Shown here one piece after another: positions 1 through 9,250 of a stretch of DNA of 64,000 nucleotides; position 1 is the stretch's first letter; each line of letters opens with the position of its first letter. The position numbers were made by a program, and so were the translations under genes. The notes below the pieces were generated by a model. It searched no databases. It was given only the letters and a program-made list of their open reading frames with translations, and was not told the origin of the DNA. Origin of the DNA: Gp1-AA133 sp964641665 (GTDB lineage: Bacteria; Acidobacteriota; Terriglobia; Terriglobales; Acidobacteriaceae). The stretch covers positions 1 through 64,000 of the forward strand of contig CAZXKO010000070.1 of NCBI GenBank assembly GCA_964641665.1, given 5' to 3'.

Positions 1-1
1 G

Positions 2-553
2 GCGCTAGACCAGATCGAGCAGGCACGGCGGCTCGATCCTTCGTCAACTGCGATTCTGGCCGACAAGGGGCTCCTGCTCTGGTGTGCTGGGCAGCATAGC
101 GAGGGACTGGCGCTTCTCAAGCAATTGGAGTCCACGCAACCATCGTTATCTTCAACGCACGCCTACCTGGGAAGAATTTACTGGGAGCGGAAAGAATATA
201 CCAACGCGCTGATCGAGTGGCGGCAGGCGGCGGAACTACGCCATGACCGGGCTGGATTGGCGATCGCCAACGCGCGCGAGCAGGGCTTCGCTGCCGGCGG
301 GTTGAAAGGAATGTATGAAAGCGAGTTGCCGGTCCGGAAGGATCTGTTCAGCCAGGGCTCCGGCTCCGCCTATGAGCTCGCCGAAACCTACGCCGCGTTG
401 GGGCAAAAGCAGGACGCGCTTGCCAATCTGCAAGTCGCCTTCGACCAGCGTGAGGGGGAACTCCTTACCGGTGATCCCGCTATCCCCGCTTTGAGCGATG
501 ACCCCTCCTATCGGGAATTAAGGGCGAAGGTGCGAAGGGCGTCTGCGCGGTGA
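2..553 (+). CDS. TPR-repeat protein, C-terminal part (5' end outside window)
   Basis: The reading frame is open from base 2 to the stop at 553, so the gene starts upstream of the window; the first ATG inside (125) is probably internal. The visible 183 residues are alpha-helical with TPR-like spacing: residues such as ARRLDPSS, then GRIYWERKEYTNALIEWRQA, then YELAETYAALGQKQDALANL, each with the small/large residue pattern of a TPR helix pair. In Acidobacteriota such tails commonly follow an N-terminal winged-helix (CadC-like) or kinase domain, but that part is not visible. Role is therefore protein-protein interaction, partner unknown. An integrase relic lies immediately downstream on the other strand. 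Confidence 0.7.
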   Translation, partial: ALDQIEQARRLDPSSTAILADKGLLLWCAGQHSEGLALLKQLESTQPSLSSTHAYLGRIYWERKEYTNALIEWRQAAELRHDRAGLAIANAREQGFAAGGLKGMYESELPVRKDLFSQGSGSAYELAETYAALGQKQDALANLQVAFDQREGELLTGDPAIPALSDDPSYRELRAKVRRASAR

Positions 554-559
554 GTTTCC

Positions 560-1200
560 ACCCATCCCACGCGCACTAAGTGTCTCACCGATGCGGAGCC
601 CGCCCGCGCCAGCGAGGACGAAGAGATGTGCTCACGCGGGTGACGACATTGGGCAAGTCCGGTCATGATATCAGTTGAGAACGAGGGCCGGTTCTGATCC
701 GACTGTTCGACGACGGGCATATCGATGAACTCGTGGTTCCACTTGCGCGGATAAACCTGGTGGCCATCCGAGGCGACCACCATCTTAGGCACCTGGATGT
801 AATTCTCGATGGTCTTCGGCGACAGACCCTTTCTTGCCATAACAGCGACGAGCCGTTTCAGCACCCCATTGTTCACGTCGCCCACGGGACAGTCTCCGAC
901 ATTCGGGTTGATCCAGTTCCTGAGAGTCCTCGAAGCCTGGAGCGACGGGTTTACGTTTCCGGTTGCACCGGTGTTCGAGCCAGCTTTGCGCCTGCTCCTT
1001 GAACGTGAGCACGGTCGCGGGCTGTTGCTTGACCACCTTGTCGAAGTATTCGACCGTGTCTGCACCGCGCTTGCAGCGATGATTTCACGGCCACGGCGTT
1101 TGCGTTCTGAATCGGACAGACTGCCAGGATGCGAGAGGAGTTTGAGATCCTGCCATTCTTTCCGGCAATTGTGGAGAGGAGAAGAGAGACCGGTTTGCCG
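560..1200 (-). pseudogene. Decayed tyrosine recombinase (phage-type integrase)
   Basis: Integrase sequence is spread over all three minus-strand frames. Reading from the 5' side: a basic stretch SERKRRGREIIAAS (about 1100-1060), then VEYFDKVVKQQ and TFKEQAQSWLEH in a second frame (about 1070-960), then the SAM-like core-binding domain LSPKTIENYIQVPKMVVAS and RKWNHEFIDMPVVEQ back in the first frame (about 930-680), then LFVLAGAGGLRIGETL in the third frame (about 627-575), which contains the first catalytic arginine region. The remaining catalytic residues (HxxR, Y) are missing. At least three frameshifts and a 3' truncation make it non-functional. It marks an old insertion next to the TPR gene. 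Confidence 0.75.
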
Positions 1201-1244
1201 AGATCACGAGAGTATATTCACAAGCGAGTTTACCGAGTGAGTTT

Positions 1245-3053
1245 ATGGACCCGGACCACCTCCCCCGCCCTCTGCTCATCTTTGACGGAGATTGCTCGTT
1301 CTGTCGGGCGTGGGTGGAGTACTGGAAAGACTTGACCGGTGACCGAGTGGACTGTTCGCCGGTGCTGGAGGTCGGCGAACGATTCCCGCAAGTGTCGCAG
1401 CAGCAGTTCAGGTCAGCCGTACAACTCGTCCTGCCGGACGGCGAGGTCCGAAGTGGCGCTCACGCGGTCTTCACAGCTCTAGCGTCGCTGCCAGACCGGC
1501 GATGGATTCTGTGGTCGTACGAGCGACTCCCCGGCGTCGCGACCGTGTGTGATGCGGCCTATCGGACGATTGCCGCTCATCGGTCAGCCGCATACTGGGT
1601 AACGAGGTTGCTTTGGGGCGTTCCGCTTCGTCGCGAAACGTATCACGTGACCGCTTGGCTCTTTCTGCGATCGTTGGGCGCGATCTATCTCGCGGCATTT
1701 GCATCGTTTGGAGTGCAGGCCACCGGTCTCATCGGTTCGCGTGGCATTCTTCCTGCTGGCGAGTTCCTCGGTGCCGTACATGAGTCTCTGGGAGCAGCGG
1801 CCTATTGGAGTGTCCCGACTCTGTTGTGGCTGAACAAGAGCGATGCCTCCCTGCGTACGGTGTGGATCGTCGGCGTCGGCCTCGCTCTTCTTTTGTTGCT
1901 GGGTGTAAACGCAAGAATCCTCCGCGTTGCACTCTTCGCACTCTATTTGTCACTCGACACTGCCGGACAGATCTTTATGAGTTACCAGTGGGATGCTTTG
2001 CTGCTCGAGGCTGGATTCTTGGCAGTTTTTCTCGGCACTGAAGTGGTCATCGTGAAGCTGTTCCGCTGGTTGCTGTGCCGGCTGATGTTTCTATCGGGTG
2101 CAGTCAAGTTGTTGAGCGGAGATCCCGCTTGGCGCCACCTTGCGGCGCTGCCGGTCCACTACCAGACGCAGCCGTTGCCGACGCCGCTGGCCTGGTACTT
2201 CTACCAACTGCCAGCCTGGTTTCATCGGATCTCGGTGGGATTCGTGTTCTTCGTGGAGTTGGTGGTTCCCTTGTTCGTGCTGGCTCCGCGTCGGATTCGA
2301 CTGTTTGCGGGCTTGGCTATCACGCTCCTGCAGTTGCTGATATTCCTCACCGGCAACTATGCATTTTTCAATCCGCTTACCATAACGCTCTGCTTGTTCG
2401 TTCTGGATGACGCCACACTCGACCACGCCCTGCCAAAGCGACTCCTGGCTCGAATACGTTCGCACGCCCATTTCGCCCGGGGGCCGGTCTGGTGGCGCAC
2501 CCTTTGTGGACTCGTGGCAGTCTTCGTTTTGTTCGCAAGTGGATTTCTGATGGTAGGCGAACTCTCAGGGCGCCACTGGGCACCAGCAGAGTCAGTCATC
2601 CGCGCGGTGGGACCGTTTGAGATTGTTAATAGTTATGGGCTGTTCGCCGTGATGACGACCACCCGCCCGGAAATCATCATCGAAGGATCGAACGACGGTA
2701 CGATCTGGCTTCCGTACGAGTTCCGGTACAAGCCCGGCGACCTGACCCGGGCACCCATTTGGGTCCAGCCTCATCAGCCACGCCTCGACTGGCAGATGTG
2801 GTTCGCCGCGCTAGGGAATTATCAAACCGATCCGTGGATCTTGAATTTCCTGACCCGGCTACTGGAGGGCCAGCCGGAAGTTCTCAACTTGATGCGCCAC
2901 AATCCTTTTCCAGGCGCACCTCCTCGCTATGTCCGAGCAATGGTGTATGACTATCGCTTCACCACGCTCGCCGAGAAGCGAGCTTCCGGCGACTGGTGGA
3001 AGCGAGACGTCAAGCAAAGGTACGTGCCGCCGGTGTCCCTAAGGGCCCCATGA
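1245..3053 (+). CDS. DCC-type thiol-disulfide oxidoreductase fused to lipase maturation factor-like membrane protein
   Basis: 602 residues. The N-terminus (about 8-120) is a DUF393/DCC1-like domain with the motif FDGDCSFCR (C17, C20), a CxxC redox pair. From about 140 to 480 there are many membrane segments (for example IYLAAFASFGVQATGL, VGLALLLLLGV, LFAGLAITLLQLLIFLTG) matching the lipase maturation factor family, followed by a soluble C-terminal LMF region rich in W, P and R. LMF proteins help fold secreted lipases in animals; the bacterial role is unproven. A redox domain joined to LMF suggests disulfide handling of an exported protein, which is inference. ATG at 1245 begins right before the DCC domain. 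It stands alone on the plus strand. Confidence 0.8.
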   Translation: MDPDHLPRPLLIFDGDCSFCRAWVEYWKDLTGDRVDCSPVLEVGERFPQVSQQQFRSAVQLVLPDGEVRSGAHAVFTALASLPDRRWILWSYERLPGVATVCDAAYRTIAAHRSAAYWVTRLLWGVPLRRETYHVTAWLFLRSLGAIYLAAFASFGVQATGLIGSRGILPAGEFLGAVHESLGAAAYWSVPTLLWLNKSDASLRTVWIVGVGLALLLLLGVNARILRVALFALYLSLDTAGQIFMSYQWDALLLEAGFLAVFLGTEVVIVKLFRWLLCRLMFLSGAVKLLSGDPAWRHLAALPVHYQTQPLPTPLAWYFYQLPAWFHRISVGFVFFVELVVPLFVLAPRRIRLFAGLAITLLQLLIFLTGNYAFFNPLTITLCLFVLDDATLDHALPKRLLARIRSHAHFARGPVWWRTLCGLVAVFVLFASGFLMVGELSGRHWAPAESVIRAVGPFEIVNSYGLFAVMTTTRPEIIIEGSNDGTIWLPYEFRYKPGDLTRAPIWVQPHQPRLDWQMWFAALGNYQTDPWILNFLTRLLEGQPEVLNLMRHNPFPGAPPRYVRAMVYDYRFTTLAEKRASGDWWKRDVKQRYVPPVSLRAP

Positions 3054-3261
3054 CTGGACACAGCCCTCATGCCTTTCTTGACGGGGGAGCACAACAAAAT
3101 GCTGAGAAGCTGGCAGAGGGATGACTCCGAGTCTAACTGATCACAATGCGCGATTCACCTCACTCGAAAGAAACGTCAAAGCCCGAGCCGTTTCTTTCTC
3201 GATCTAGTAGACGTGCATGGACGGCGTCGACTGCTATCAGCCGTATGAATGCCATCATGCA

Positions 3262-5271
3262 TTATGCGACATTGCGGCTACCTGACCTATCAACAGGTTG
3301 CGAGACGCGCTCACGCAACATGTTGTTGAGATCTTTAAAGATGCCTTCAAATCTGTCCAAGGCAGGAGGTACGTCCGGAAGGGCGTTGAATACCGCGTCC
3401 CGATGCTTAATGAAGTACTCGGAGGCCGTATACCGGCTGAATCCCGCCATAAAGGAGGGCATCCCACGAAATTTCTCTTCCACGACCTTAGCAACTCGTT
3501 CTTCAGTCTGCTCCTCGTCCTTCAATTCTGTTGCGCCTACTAGACCGTACGCTTTGTTCACCAGGGCGAGATAGTTTCGCCAGCCAATGATATCTTCCAT
3601 ATCTGCTTCGGATTTGTTGACGTACAGAGGTAATGTAAGGACGTAACCGTCCTGCAACAACTTGCACGTTCTCAGCTCCGCCGCGCTGTTCTTCTCTCCT
3701 AGGCAGGAATCGACCAACACTGCAATCTTGAGATTGCTATTGCCGAACAAGCTGGCGAACGCCGCAACGTTGTCCACGCCCCCCACCGGGCAGACCGTCC
3801 ATCGAGGGCTAAGATGGGTACGGCCTCTGTTCTTCAATGCTTCCGAGAACCCTGTCAGATAGAGCAGATCTGATGGCGATCGGACTATGAGACTATATTC
3901 CGCGACAGACAGCCTCTTGCTGATCTCGTAGCCGAGAGCTCCCTTGAGAGGGAAAATGGTATCTCGATCCGTAGTGCAGACGAAATCATTCACCTTAGAG
4001 CCCAACATCTGAACGCGATCTGACCCACTATCAACGATAACGTCTTCGACAGTGCGCACACTTGTCAAATGTTTCGAGTCAACCATAAAGGGAGAGTGCG
4101 TAGTGTAGATCACTTGATAGTCTCGCTTCAACCGCTCGTCGATGTAGCGGAGTAAGTCTGCCTGCGCTTTCGCATGCAAACTAAGCCCAGGCTCATCTAG
4201 AAGGATTATCACGTCCTTGCCGTAGCTCTTCCGTACCTGTGAGAAAAGCACCAGAAACGAGAAAAACCAGACGAAACCGCGGCTTCGGTCGTCGAAGTTC
4301 ACTGAAACTTCATGGAGAGGGTTGTAAATGCGAGTATGCAAGATTCTACCGTGGTTAAACGGTGGAGGATCTGCGGGCTGGGCGGCATCCAGACTGAAGA
4401 GCACCCGCAGAGAACGGTTCTGCGACCAATACTCAAACATGTCATGAGTTATCTTGTTGGAGGCGGCCTCTAATCGGGCCTTAAGAGATTCGAACTTTTC
4501 GATCGAACTGATCTCTTCAAGGCTGGTGCCCACAAAATTCAAAAAAGCGAGAAACACCTTCTCGCCTGGTGAGAGATGATTTGGGCTGCTGGTTTTACGC
4601 TGGAGCAGATCCTCAAGTGCAACCGTGCCGCTCATCAGATCATAGTCGCTGAAGTAGAGGAAGGTTGGTAACCGGAGCGCACTCACGGCTGCCTTTTTTG
4701 GGTCTTGGTCCCGAAACTTGTGAATCCTGTCGAGTGCCCTGTGTTCCCGATCCGAGATCGATGCTGCCGCAATTTTCGTGTGTAGATGCGCCTTTAGTTC
4801 AGCAACGGTGCGATACCGGCGCACCCGTTCAGCTTCTTCCGGATAGAGGCCCGCAGCAACAATAATGTGGTCGATGACCCTGGCCTCGTCGATGGAGATG
4901 CTCCAGACGGTTCCCTTGTCACGATACCTCTTGTACACCTGAACTTCGCGCGAGACTACGGTGCCAGGACCCAAGACCTTCTCAACGGCATTCACATCTG
5001 CATCGTCGAGCTCCCACGTCGTCGAAGCGACACAGGCTTCCCGCCCTCCGTGGCGCTCGTCATACTCCAACAAGTATCGACGTGGATATTCTTCAATTCT
5101 GTCGTACTCGGCTGCGCCTGCGTCGTAAGGGTTCAGCCGATAAAGCGCGTCCAAAAGCGCAGTTTTCCCCGATTCATTTTTGCCAATTAGGCATGTAACT
5201 CGGTCGACAGCAAACTCGTTCGAGTCTTCGACAATCTTGAAGTTAGTAACGCGTGCTTTACGCAGCTGCAT
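3262..5271 (-). CDS. AAA/ABC-type ATPase with degenerate TOPRIM domain (OLD-like)
   Basis: 669 residues. The N-terminus has an SMC/RecF-like ATPase: Walker A GKNESGKT (30-37), an LSPGEK motif (233-238), a region DRSRGFVWFFSF (328-339), Walker B VIILLDE (354-360) and a switch histidine in TTHSPFM (390-396). From about 458 a TOPRIM-like domain follows, as in OLD-family nucleases, which act in phage defence or DNA repair. Its first motif reads LIVRSPSDLLYL (461-472) where the family normally has a conserved glutamate (VEG), and the second motif reads VDSC (520-523). Nuclease activity is therefore doubtful. No GajB-like helicase or other defence partner is adjacent. The base composition is slightly more AT-rich than the neighbours, consistent with acquisition, but this is by eye. 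Confidence 0.8.
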   Translation of the reverse strand: MQLRKARVTNFKIVEDSNEFAVDRVTCLIGKNESGKTALLDALYRLNPYDAGAAEYDRIEEYPRRYLLEYDERHGGREACVASTTWELDDADVNAVEKVLGPGTVVSREVQVYKRYRDKGTVWSISIDEARVIDHIIVAAGLYPEEAERVRRYRTVAELKAHLHTKIAAASISDREHRALDRIHKFRDQDPKKAAVSALRLPTFLYFSDYDLMSGTVALEDLLQRKTSSPNHLSPGEKVFLAFLNFVGTSLEEISSIEKFESLKARLEAASNKITHDMFEYWSQNRSLRVLFSLDAAQPADPPPFNHGRILHTRIYNPLHEVSVNFDDRSRGFVWFFSFLVLFSQVRKSYGKDVIILLDEPGLSLHAKAQADLLRYIDERLKRDYQVIYTTHSPFMVDSKHLTSVRTVEDVIVDSGSDRVQMLGSKVNDFVCTTDRDTIFPLKGALGYEISKRLSVAEYSLIVRSPSDLLYLTGFSEALKNRGRTHLSPRWTVCPVGGVDNVAAFASLFGNSNLKIAVLVDSCLGEKNSAAELRTCKLLQDGYVLTLPLYVNKSEADMEDIIGWRNYLALVNKAYGLVGATELKDEEQTEERVAKVVEEKFRGMPSFMAGFSRYTASEYFIKHRDAVFNALPDVPPALDRFEGIFKDLNNMLRERVSQPVDRSGSRNVA

Positions 5272-5491
5272 CTGGAGACTCTCCTATGAGTCGGTATCGC
5301 AATGAGGGCCGACCGTTGCGGAAGCGAATCTTCGTGCTGGTTCCCTCAGCTTGAGAAGGTCTTACGCCTGCGAACGTAGGGTCATTGACGGGAAGTGGCG
5401 CTTCGTCAGAGACAGCCGAACTTATTGGCCTCATATTGTCGGTTCCGCTTGTCTGCGTGTCAATGCATAAGGTGGTCTCGAGTATGGGCAT
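5258..5491 (-). CDS. Possible small hypothetical protein overlapping the OLD-like ATPase start
   Basis: A 77-residue frame ends 14 bases inside the start of the OLD-like ATPase gene, an arrangement seen in translationally coupled pairs. The product has no recognisable domain; it is polar, with several charged residues near the end (KIRFRNGRPSLRYRLIGE). The ribosome-binding site (GGAG directly before the ATG) is too close to be convincing. If this frame is not real, the 457 bases between 5272 and 5728 contain no gene that can be supported, only the upstream regions of the two flanking genes. Confidence 0.25.
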   Translation of the reverse strand: MPILETTLCIDTQTSGTDNMRPISSAVSDEAPLPVNDPTFAGVRPSQAEGTSTKIRFRNGRPSLRYRLIGESPDAAA

Positions 5492-5728
5492 CTCCAGTCG
5501 GCCAGTGCCCGGAAGTACATGTACCTTCGGTCATGCTTCGCCAGGTCTGTCCAGTGGAATTGTCTGTCACGCTGCCCACAATCAGACAGAATGAGCGGAG
5601 GCGTACGGTTGCGGAAGGCCCATGCCCGCTCACTTTGGCTGTCTGTCGGGTACTCGCCGAGCAAGCCGTGCCGCGCTGAGGGTGGCTCCAAGTCAATCCG
5701 CACCGATGCGGCCAACCAAAGGAAAACG

Positions 5729-6661
5729 ATGGCGACTATTAGCACACCCGTGGCGGCGGCACCCAACTGGAGAGAGCAGACTCGCCGCATGTGGGTGCAC
5801 GTGAGACAAACAGCAACCCTGCTGGGACCGAGTGCGAGGTTTCTTACCACCTGCGAGGCCCACACCTATGCATACTCGGTCGCAGCAAACGCAATCCTTG
5901 CCCTTGTACCGTTCCTGGTGCTGCTCATCACGATCGCTCACCTCACTCAATCCTCGCCGGCGGAGCGCATGATCTATCAACTCGTGGCCGAGTATCTCCC
6001 GGCGGGTGCTGTGGAACTCAAAGGCGACCTCGTTCGTTTGACCTCGCACCGTGGAGTGCAGGTGTTTTCGTTGATCATGCTGGCCGTCTCATCCAGCGGT
6101 GTATTTCTGCCGTTTGAGGTCGCGCTGAACGGTGTTTGGGGGATCAAGAAAAACCGCAGCTACGTGGGCAACCAGATCGTGAGTCTCTTGCTGGTGGGCA
6201 GTTGCGCTGCACTTGCCTACGCTGGGGTGGTGTTCGCTGCGGCGTCCAAGGCCGCGCTCGTCGATCCGATCCATATTCAGTGGCTTAATGCGGGACTGAA
6301 TTTCGTGATAATGAAGGTGTTTGCCTTGCCAATGACGATCCTTAGCTTCTGGCTGGTGTTCTGGTGGGTGCCAAACGGTAAGGTGCCGCTGGTGCAGGTT
6401 TTTCCCGCCGCCTTCTACACGGGGCTGCTGGCTGAAGTGTTCAAGCTGGTGTTCGGCTGGATGTTGCCCCTACTCGATTTTCAAAGGGCGTACGGCAGAG
6501 TGTTTTGGCTGCCGGTGACGCTATTGGTATGGACGTACGCAGGTGCAGTCCTGCTTCTGTTCGGCGCCAGTCTCTCGGCCCGTGGCGTTATCAAGATGCC
6601 TCGAGTTCGATTGCGCCCCCAAGAGCGCGATCCGGCCTGTCCCGGAGTCGGGGAAGAATAA
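5729..6661 (+). CDS. YihY/virulence factor BrkB family membrane protein
   Basis: 310 residues. The frame is open further upstream, but the ATG at 5729 has a good Shine-Dalgarno (AAAGGA at 5718-5723) and removes an unlikely N-terminus. The protein has about six membrane segments (SVAANAILALVPFLVLLITIA, VFSLIMLAVSSSGVFLPFEV, QIVSLLLVGSCAALAYAGVV, FALPMTILSFWLVFWWVPNG, VFWLPVTLLVWTYAGAVLLL) with the family signature region around the second segment and WVPNGKVP. YihY/BrkB proteins are inner-membrane proteins of uncertain function; the old RNase BN assignment is known to be wrong. It is followed after 176 bases by the GAF-Sel1 gene. Confidence 0.88.
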   Translation: MATISTPVAAAPNWREQTRRMWVHVRQTATLLGPSARFLTTCEAHTYAYSVAANAILALVPFLVLLITIAHLTQSSPAERMIYQLVAEYLPAGAVELKGDLVRLTSHRGVQVFSLIMLAVSSSGVFLPFEVALNGVWGIKKNRSYVGNQIVSLLLVGSCAALAYAGVVFAAASKAALVDPIHIQWLNAGLNFVIMKVFALPMTILSFWLVFWWVPNGKVPLVQVFPAAFYTGLLAEVFKLVFGWMLPLLDFQRAYGRVFWLPVTLLVWTYAGAVLLLFGASLSARGVIKMPRVRLRPQERDPACPGVGEE

Positions 6662-6837
6662 GACGACGAAGACCACTTTCGCCAGGCCGGTGATGAGAGA
6701 CAGGTAGTGTGGCCATTCGTCCGCTGTTGCCTTGTCCTTCCGATACCTGCCACGGCTAGGATCAGGAAGCTTAGTATGCCCATTACGAAAGGCTTTTGGT
6801 CTTTCGTGGATCGCGGCCGTATAAAGGATCTCAGATT

Positions 6838-8700
6838 ATGAGCGAGCGATTATCCCCCGATCGCCGGTCGTTCACGCAGTTCCTACCCTCTCTATTCCAC
6901 CACATAGGAAGTCGGGCCCTGCGCGGTAGTTCGGGTGATTGGATTGACCCGCAGTGGCTGCCGGAGCTGATCCAGATCCGACAGGAGATAAAGAGCGGAA
7001 GGCTCGACCTCAGTGCGTTGATACACCGCCTTGTAAAGCTGACTCAGAAAGTACTTGGCGCCGACGGAGCCGGCGTGTGGCTGTTCACCAACGATGAGAT
7101 CTTCTATTCCGCAGGAGCAGGAAGTGCATCGAACGACGAGCGCTTGAGGCTTGATGTGATTTCGAAGCTCGCAAACACCTGGCAGCTCCGCAGGAATTCG
7201 CCGCCTCGTCTGGGCAACCCAACCACAAGGGTTACGGGCTACGAAACTAATTACGATCCCGGCCGGGCGATGTCTTTGCTGGTCGAGCCCGTCTGTCGAG
7301 GTCATAACGTTGCGGGAGCGCTGGCCGTATTTTCCGATAAGCTCAATGCTTTTGCCGAGCGCGATGCCGCTAATATCCACTTGCTGGCCGATGTACTAGC
7401 ACAGGCGCTGAGTAAGGCTGAGGAAGCAGCGCTGCAAGAGAGTGTGGCCCTGGAACCCGCAGCCATGTTGCAGCTGATCGATAAGATCATTCCGGCTCTC
7501 CGAAGGATGTTGGAGACCGAGGATGCGCCCCAATCGAAGCGCGGACTGCCTCGGAGTGAGACTGAGTACGAGCCTTCCGCTCCTGGTATTGATACCGAGC
7601 TGCTGCGAGAGTCACCGGAAGCAGGTGAGGAATATCGTGTCATCGAGGTGTCAGGTGGAACTCCTACATTGCCCGATCAGGAATCGCACCCCCCCATCAG
7701 GGATTCAGCGGCTTCTCACGTGCTCCCGGAAACAAGTGCACCGGGAAGTGGAGTACCGGGGGCACTAGAGAACGAAGTTGTAAAGACCTCAACTCTTTGG
7801 GCTGTGCGTTACCGGACGTTTGAGCGCAGGGTAGTAGTCGTGAAGAACCAGATCTCGCGCACGCTCGCGGTGCTGAGGCCCGCAGGACACTGGCTCCTCA
7901 ATGGCGACGGGAATGCCAGGCATCAGGTTTGGCACGCCGGTCGTTACCACATTAGTCCACTCTTACTGCCAGTGAAGGCCGCATACCGCGGGGTACAGGG
8001 GATGAAGGCCTGGATCTCACGGCATTCATTTCTGGATACTTTAGCGAGCACCAAGGCGAGGCTTCAGATGCAACCCCGGTCCCTGCCGCCTCTCCGCGCC
8101 CTCTGGAGAACCGCTCCTGTCCTGGGAATTCTGGTAATCACAACAACCTTCTTGATTCTGAGAACGCGTTTTCACGATCCTGCGCAAACCACGGCGTCCA
8201 GCTCGTGGACGACCACACACGCGAACACCATTCCGCTCAGCGAAGCCACTCCTGAGTATCGGGAAACAGCACAAACTGATCGCGACGCAAAGGCGAGCCC
8301 TCGGGAAGCATATGTGACCGAGCCGGTAGGGACGCCTGCTTCATTCCAGGTGAGCCACCTGCAAGTAACCGACCGCGCGACCAAGGACGCCTTACGGGCC
8401 TTGAGCCGCTACGAGCTTGCCGGATTACGTCGCCGGGCGGAATTTGGAGATGATTCTGCAGCATTCCAAATGGGAATGGCTTATGAGATCGGACGCGGGC
8501 TTCCACAAAGCTGCACAACTGCTGCCCGATGGGTAACGAGAGCGGCTGGCGAAGGCTACGCCGCGGCGCAATACAATCTTGGCTTGCGTTATCGGGATGG
8601 CGATGGAGTGCCAGTGAATGAAGAAGAGTCCGTGAGGTGGCTGCGGAAAGCGGCAGCTCAGCAAAGTTCGAATGCGCGGTTGGCACTCACCGCGCGTTAG
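6838..8700 (+). CDS. GAF domain protein with membrane segment and C-terminal Sel1 repeats
   Basis: 620 residues from ATG 6838, which has AAGGA about ten bases upstream; a GTG/ATG 42 bases earlier is possible but less likely. Residues about 45-200 form a GAF domain (LVKLTQKVLGADGAGVWLF, then VEPVCRGHNVAGALAVFSD). A long variable linker follows, then one membrane helix (VLGILVITTTFLIL, about 430), another linker, and at the end two Sel1-like repeats (AAFQMGMAYEIGRGLPQSC and AAQYNLGLRYRDGDGVPVNE). The Sel1 part would lie across the membrane from the GAF sensor. This suggests a signalling or scaffold protein linking cytoplasmic ligand sensing to an envelope partner; neither is known. Confidence 0.75.
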   Translation: MSERLSPDRRSFTQFLPSLFHHIGSRALRGSSGDWIDPQWLPELIQIRQEIKSGRLDLSALIHRLVKLTQKVLGADGAGVWLFTNDEIFYSAGAGSASNDERLRLDVISKLANTWQLRRNSPPRLGNPTTRVTGYETNYDPGRAMSLLVEPVCRGHNVAGALAVFSDKLNAFAERDAANIHLLADVLAQALSKAEEAALQESVALEPAAMLQLIDKIIPALRRMLETEDAPQSKRGLPRSETEYEPSAPGIDTELLRESPEAGEEYRVIEVSGGTPTLPDQESHPPIRDSAASHVLPETSAPGSGVPGALENEVVKTSTLWAVRYRTFERRVVVVKNQISRTLAVLRPAGHWLLNGDGNARHQVWHAGRYHISPLLLPVKAAYRGVQGMKAWISRHSFLDTLASTKARLQMQPRSLPPLRALWRTAPVLGILVITTTFLILRTRFHDPAQTTASSSWTTTHANTIPLSEATPEYRETAQTDRDAKASPREAYVTEPVGTPASFQVSHLQVTDRATKDALRALSRYELAGLRRRAEFGDDSAAFQMGMAYEIGRGLPQSCTTAARWVTRAAGEGYAAAQYNLGLRYRDGDGVPVNEEESVRWLRKAAAQQSSNARLALTAR

Positions 8701-8891
8701 GCTCTTCTCGTGTTTCCAGAAGCAAGACAAGCGCGCGCTGGAATTGACGATCGACCGGGGCTTTCGGCTCGTGTAAATCTTGAAATGTACCGCGAGACGC
8801 GCACGCTACTCCCCTGGACGCCAGCCAGTCTCGTTCGCCCCAATGCTTGATTGATGGCCACTGGGGCGTGCCTCCTATGCATTGGCGAAGC

Positions 8892-9170
8892 TCACTCTTC
8901 AAATGGCCCTGACCTCTCTGGTTTGGGCAGACCGACGTCCTCCCGCACTGTGGTCTCCATTCTCTTTAAGAAACCGAGCGAGTGCGCGACGGATTCCTGC
9001 TCTCGAATGCCATTGTTGAGCTTAAGTAACTCACCCAGCCGTCCCAAGGTAGCGTGCTTAACCTCTTTGATCCTCTCTGGAAATTCATCGAGTCTGATCT
9101 CTACGAGTCCGGCTTTTTTTAGCGACTCCCAAACTAGCTGAGTCTTGGTTTCCTCATGGTCTCGGCTCAC
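8892..9170 (-). CDS. Hypothetical protein, 92 residues
   Basis: Small charged, mostly helical protein starting at GTG 9170 with residues ESLKKAGLVEIRLDEFPERIKE and LGRLGELLKLNNGIREQES. The amino-acid composition is natural (balanced acidic and basic residues, leucine heptad-like spacing), which supports a real gene, but there is no recognised domain and the ribosome-binding site is weak. It ends near the 3' end of the GAF-Sel1 gene (convergent) and lies 80 bases downstream of another small minus-strand gene. Confidence 0.45.
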   Translation of the reverse strand: MSRDHEETKTQLVWESLKKAGLVEIRLDEFPERIKEVKHATLGRLGELLKLNNGIREQESVAHSLGFLKRMETTVREDVGLPKPERSGPFEE

Positions 9171-9250
9171 AGATCTGCGCTCCAGTCTTATCGCGGCCAG
9201 TTCTTATCGCTGCGCGACTGTTAAATTCAGTCGGCACTGAGCATAAGGTT

